Below are positions 1-7,113 of a DNA stretch of 7,113 nt, piece after piece. The DNA is taken from contig JAFADT010000679.1 in assembly GCA_023424585.1 (NCBI GenBank), forward strand, positions 1-7,113. Reading direction: 5' to 3'. The translations under genes were made by a program, and so were the position numbers. This DNA is from Pseudomonadota bacterium. Its GTDB lineage: Bacteria; Myxococcota; Myxococcia; Myxococcales; Myxococcaceae. The notes beneath the pieces are model-generated. The model made no database searches. It saw nothing but the letters and a program-made list of their open reading frames with translations, and had not been told where the DNA came from. How positions within the stretch are numbered: position 1 is the stretch's first letter; each line of letters starts with the position of its first letter.

Positions 1-1411
1 CCGAGAGCCGCTCCGTCTGCGCCGCGAGCGCGGTGGCCGTGCGCGCCGACAGCACCAGCACCTCCGGCGCCTCCGCCGCCGCGGGCCGGGCGGCGCGCGC
101 GGGGGGCTCCTCCAGGATGACGTGGGCGTTGGTGCCGCCCATGCCGAAGCTGCTCACGCCCGCGCGGCGGGGGCCGTGGGGGGAGGCCTTCCACTCGCGC
201 AGCGCGGTGTTGACGTAGAAGGGGCTCTGCTCCCAGGGGATGTTGGGGTTGGGCGTGTCGCAGTTCAGGCTGGGCGGCAGCTTGCGGTGCTTGAGCGCGA
301 GCGCCGCCTTGATGAGCCCCGCGATGCCCGCCGCCGCGTCCAGGTGGCCCACGTTCGCCTTGAGCGAGCCCAGCGCGCAGGTGCGTGGCCCCACCGCCTC
401 GTCACCGAAGGCGCGCGTGAGCGCCTGGACCTCGATGGGGTCTCCCAGCGGCGTGCCCGTGCCGTGCGCCTCCACATAGCCGATGCTGCCGGCGGACACG
501 CCCGCGTTGCCCAGGGCCTCGGAGATGACGGCCGCCTGGCCCTCCACGCCCGGGGCGGTGTAGCCCACGCGCGCGCCGCCGTCGTTGTTCACCGCGGAGC
601 CGCGGATGATGGCGTGGATGGGGCTGCCGCTCGCCAGCGCGTCCTCCAGCCGCTGTAGCGCCACCACGCCCGCGCCGCTGCCGAAGACGATGCCGCGCGC
701 GTGCGCATCGAAGGGCCGGCAGTGCCCGTCCGGGGAGAGGATGCCGCCCTCGACGTAGCGGTAGCCACCCTGGATGCCCAGGTTGATGGACACGCCGCCC
801 GCCAGCGCCACGTCGCATTCGTGGTTGAGCAGGCTCTGACACGCGACGTGCACCGCGACGAGCGAGGTGGAACAGGCGCTCTCCACGTTGAAGCTGGGGC
901 CCTTCAGGTCCAGCTTGTAGGAGGCGCGCGTGGTGAGGAAGCTGCCCGCGTTGCCCAGGTTGAGCTGGAGCGGATCCGCCGTGCGCATCAGCTCCGCGTT
1001 GCCCAGCAGGTTCAGCACCAGGTAGGTGCTCAAGGCCTGGCCGCCGAAGACGCCCACCAGCAGGTCCTCCGGCGGGGACGCGTGGCCGGCGTCCTCCAGG
1101 GCCTCCAGCGCGCACTCCAGGAAGAGGCGGTGCTGCGGGTCCATCAGCTCCGCCTCGCGCGGCGTGTAGCCGAAGAAGGCCGCGTCGAAGCCGGCGACGT
1201 CCTCCAGCCGGGAGGCCACCTTGATGAACCGGGGATCCGCCAGCGCCGCGGGGGCCACCCCCGCCTGGAGGGCGTCCTCGTCCGTGAGGGGTTCGATGGA
1301 CTCCACGCCGTCGCACACGTTGCGCCAGAACTCCTCCAAGGAGCGGGCCCCCGGGAAGCGTCCGGCCATGCCGACGATTGCGATCTCCGTACCTGTTGGG
1401 GTCTGGGACAC
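1..1411 (-). CDS. Second type I polyketide synthase, N-terminal ketosynthase (partial, continues past left edge)
   Basis: The first 470 residues of the next PKS are visible, giving a complete KS and the start of the KS-AT linker. KS starts at about residue 10 (IAIVGMAGRFPG). The decarboxylative condensation residues are all present: Cys180 in ESACSTSL, His316 in VEAHGTGT and His356 in KANVGH; FGMGGTNAHVILEE closes the domain at about 422-435. It should take the chain from the ACP of the PKS just upstream and elongate it again. The start is GTG at 1411, supported by AAGGAA at good spacing and by the KS start. The only upstream extension in this frame is eight codons to an in-frame TGA, which is the stop of the previous gene. 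The N-terminus before the KS is only about nine residues, too short for a coiled-coil docking domain. AT and any reductive domains lie outside the window. No defect is seen in this KS. Confidence 0.95.
   Translation of the reverse strand, partial: MSQTPTGTEIAIVGMAGRFPGARSLEEFWRNVCDGVESIEPLTDEDALQAGVAPAALADPRFIKVASRLEDVAGFDAAFFGYTPREAELMDPQHRLFLECALEALEDAGHASPPEDLLVGVFGGQALSTYLVLNLLGNAELMRTADPLQLNLGNAGSFLTTRASYKLDLKGPSFNVESACSTSLVAVHVACQSLLNHECDVALAGGVSINLGIQGGYRYVEGGILSPDGHCRPFDAHARGIVFGSGAGVVALQRLEDALASGSPIHAIIRGSAVNNDGGARVGYTAPGVEGQAAVISEALGNAGVSAGSIGYVEAHGTGTPLGDPIEVQALTRAFGDEAVGPRTCALGSLKANVGHLDAAAGIAGLIKAALALKHRKLPPSLNCDTPNPNIPWEQSPFYVNTALREWKASPHGPRRAGVSSFGMGGTNAHVILEEPPARAARPAAAEAPEVLVLSARTATALAAQTERLS
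1110..1146 (-). repeat. 37-bp exact direct repeat, copy in the second PKS KS
   Basis: It is identical over 37 bp to 5718-5754. It encodes the conserved KS segment MDPQHRLFLECA, so it is a by-product of paralogous KS domains rather than a separate element. It could serve as a site for recombination between modules. Confidence 0.85.
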
Positions 1412-1420
1412 GGGATGTCG

Positions 1421-1426
1421 TTCCTT
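1421..1426 (-). promoter_or_regulatory. Shine-Dalgarno sequence for the downstream PKS
   Basis: AAGGAA on the minus strand lies 9 nt before the GTG at 1411 and inside the 24-bp gap after the TGA of the previous PKS. The spacing is right for ribosome binding and supports the GTG as the start. It also suggests coupled translation of the two PKS genes. Confidence 0.75.
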
Positions 1427-1435
1427 GGAAGGGGT

Positions 1436-6031
<4,596 letters not shown>

Positions 6032-6149
6032 GGCGTTGGCGTGCGCCCGCTTGGAAGGCGGGCCCGGGGAGGCGGGGGGAACGGCAGCGGCGGGGGCTCA
6101 GGGGCTTCCGCTCCGGATGAGCGCGGAGCCCCTCTGACGCGGAAGGCGG
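6032..6149 (-). other. Intergenic gap between NRPS and PKS genes
   Basis: This 118-bp stretch is the longest gene-free region in the window. On the minus strand it contains no ATG or GTG, and the frame of the downstream PKS is closed by a TGA at 6100-6098, so it does not extend either gene. It holds a GC-rich hairpin (separate entry). The nonamer ggaaggcgg (+ strand) occurs twice, at 6053-6061 and 6141-6149. I see no convincing promoter and no tRNA or small coding sequence. The gap is compatible with cotranscription but is wider than the 24-bp gap at the next junction. Confidence 0.7.
6100..6133 (-). other. Imperfect GC-rich hairpin after the NRPS stop codon
   Basis: On the + strand, AGGGGCT (6100-6106) pairs with AGCCCCT (6127-6133), CC (6108-6109) with GG (6125-6126), and GCTC (6110-6113) with GAGC (6119-6122), closing a 5-nt loop at 6114-6118. 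T6107 and GC at 6123-6124 are bulged. That gives 13 pairs, mostly G-C, starting 17 nt after the NRPS stop in the transcript. No U tract follows in the minus-strand RNA, so it is not a textbook intrinsic terminator. It may be an intercistronic stability or attenuation element, or have no role. Confidence 0.45.
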
Positions 6150-7113
6150 CTAACGCCGGTCCCGCTGGCGCTGGCGGCGAAGGCTCTCCAGCTGACGCCG
6201 TGCGCGGTCCTGCGCCGCCTCCACCGGCTGGTTCTTCGCGGTGGAGGGCTGTCGCAGGTAGCGCGCCAGCGTGTGGATGGTCGGGTGCTCCAGCAGCTTC
6301 AGGAGGGGCAGGTCCTGGTCCAGCGCCGCCTTGAGCCGCGCGTGCACCTGGACCATGAGCAGCGAGTGGCCGCCCAGGTCGAAGAAATTGTCGTGCACGC
6401 CCACCTGCTCCACGCGGAGGACCTCGCGCCATACCCGCGCGACCTGCTCCTCCACCTGGCCCTGCGGGGCCACGTACGCGGCCTTCGCCACGCGCGCTTG
6501 CGTGGGGGCGGGCAGGGCCTGGCGGTCCACCTTGCCGTTGGGCGTCAGCGGCAGCACGGGCAGCGGCACCACCAGCGACGGCACCATGTGCTCCGGCAGC
6601 CGCTGTGCCACGAAGTCCCGCAGCGCGGCGGGCTCCACCTCCTGTCCGGCGTGGGCGGCGACGTAGGCGACCAGGCGCACGTCGCCGGGCACGTCCTCAC
6701 GCGCCACGGCCACGGCCTCGCGCACGGCGGGGTGGGCGGTGAGGGCCGCCTCCACCTCGCCGGCTTCGACGCGGAAGCCGCGCACCTTGAGCTGGAAGTC
6801 CACCCGGCCCAGGAACTCCACCGTGCCGTCGGTGCGCCAGCGCACCCGGTCCCCGGTGCGGTACAGGCGGGCGCCGGGCTCCCCGCTGAACGGATCCGGC
6901 ACGAAGCGCTCCGCGGTGAGGTCCGGCCGGCGCAGGTAGCCGCGCACCACGCCCGCGCCGCCGATGTAGAGCTCACCGGGCACGCCCACCGGCACCGGCC
7001 CCCGTCGCGCGTCGAGCACGTAGAAGCGCGTGCGCGTGAGCGGCGAGCCGATGGCGGCCACCGCGCCCGCCTCCGCGGCCGACACGCGGTGGGTGGAGGA
7101 CCAGACGGTGGTC
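6150..7113 (-). CDS. Non-ribosomal peptide synthetase, C-terminal part (A domain from core A5 on, plus PCP); 5' end outside window
   Basis: This is the last 320 residues of an NRPS that activates an amino acid as its adenylate and loads it on a phosphopantetheine arm. The frame is open to the window edge; its first residues, TTVWSS, are what normally follows the A5 core YGPTE, so the cut falls inside the A domain. In fragment numbering, A6 is at 46-59 (GELYIGGAGVVRGY), A7 at 84-91 (YRTGDRVR), A8 at 102-121, A9 at 172-179 and A10 at 192-201 (NGKVDRQALP) with the catalytic Lys194. A carrier domain at about 213-287 has DLGGHSL, with Ser250 as phosphopantetheine site. Residues 296-320 form an Arg/Gln-rich tail, probably a docking segment. 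There is no epimerase, condensation or thioesterase domain after the PCP, so the chain should pass to the PKS downstream. The GTG at 7085 is internal, not a start. Stop is TAG at 6152-6150. Most substrate-pocket residues and any C domain lie outside the window. Confidence 0.95.
   Translation of the reverse strand, partial: TTVWSSTHRVSAAEAGAVAAIGSPLTRTRFYVLDARRGPVPVGVPGELYIGGAGVVRGYLRRPDLTAERFVPDPFSGEPGARLYRTGDRVRWRTDGTVEFLGRVDFQLKVRGFRVEAGEVEAALTAHPAVREAVAVAREDVPGDVRLVAYVAAHAGQEVEPAALRDFVAQRLPEHMVPSLVVPLPVLPLTPNGKVDRQALPAPTQARVAKAAYVAPQGQVEEQVARVWREVLRVEQVGVHDNFFDLGGHSLLMVQVHARLKAALDQDLPLLKLLEHPTIHTLARYLRQPSTAKNQPVEAAQDRARRQLESLRRQRQRDRR

Noticed and set aside
402..1316. A 304-codon minus-strand open frame at the left of the window
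   Set aside because: The translation is low complexity. The correct frame in this interval is the KS starting with GTG at 1411, which has all its catalytic motifs.
6117..6137. A six-codon + strand reading frame in the intergenic gap
   Set aside because: It is too short, has no ribosome site, and overlaps the hairpin arm; it is a chance occurrence.
7083..7085. GTG at 7085 as the start of the NRPS gene
   Set aside because: The frame is open to the window edge and the nine residues before it (TTVWSSTHR) match the normal continuation of the A5 core, so translation begins well outside the window.

Overview
The window is an internal piece of a modular hybrid NRPS/type I PKS gene cluster. All genes are on the minus strand, so transcription runs from right to left. 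Base composition is very GC-rich, with third codon positions almost all G or C. Three things point to a myxobacterium (Myxococcota), with no species or compound assignable: hybrid NRPS-PKS architecture split over separate proteins, short KS N-termini without the long coiled-coil docking helices usual in actinobacterial PKSs, and arginine/glutamine-rich tails after the carrier domains. This taxonomic call is inference.

Layout in transcription order. (1) 7113-6150: the 3' end of an NRPS gene, holding the C-terminal part of an adenylation domain (from just after core A5 through A10) and a terminal peptidyl carrier protein. (2) 6149-6032: a 118-bp gap with a GC-rich imperfect hairpin. (3) 6031-1436: a complete monomodular PKS of 1531 residues, KS-AT-KR-ACP. 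(4) 1435-1412: a 24-bp gap with a good Shine-Dalgarno sequence. (5) 1411-1: the 5' end of a second PKS gene, covering its whole ketosynthase domain and running off the left edge.

Expected logic: the NRPS PCP hands an aminoacyl or peptidyl thioester to the KS of the complete PKS. That PKS adds one extender unit and passes the chain from its ACP to the KS of the next PKS. The order of proteins matches the order of genes. No thioesterase, condensation domain, tailoring, regulatory, resistance or transport gene lies inside the window.

The most notable point is the ketoreductase of the complete PKS. Its cofactor-binding motif, Lys and Ser are present, but the catalytic Tyr position is His1315 and the following Asn position is Cys1319. 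The module probably leaves a beta-keto group although it carries a full-length KR. Other points are an AT with an unusual VAAH specificity motif, a partial A-domain code (V, W, K) that hints at Gly or Cys, two PKS genes in the same frame separated by a single TGA and eight codons, and similar charged tails on the two carrier-terminated proteins. I see an ordinary type of assembly line with some unusual details, not a new class of system.
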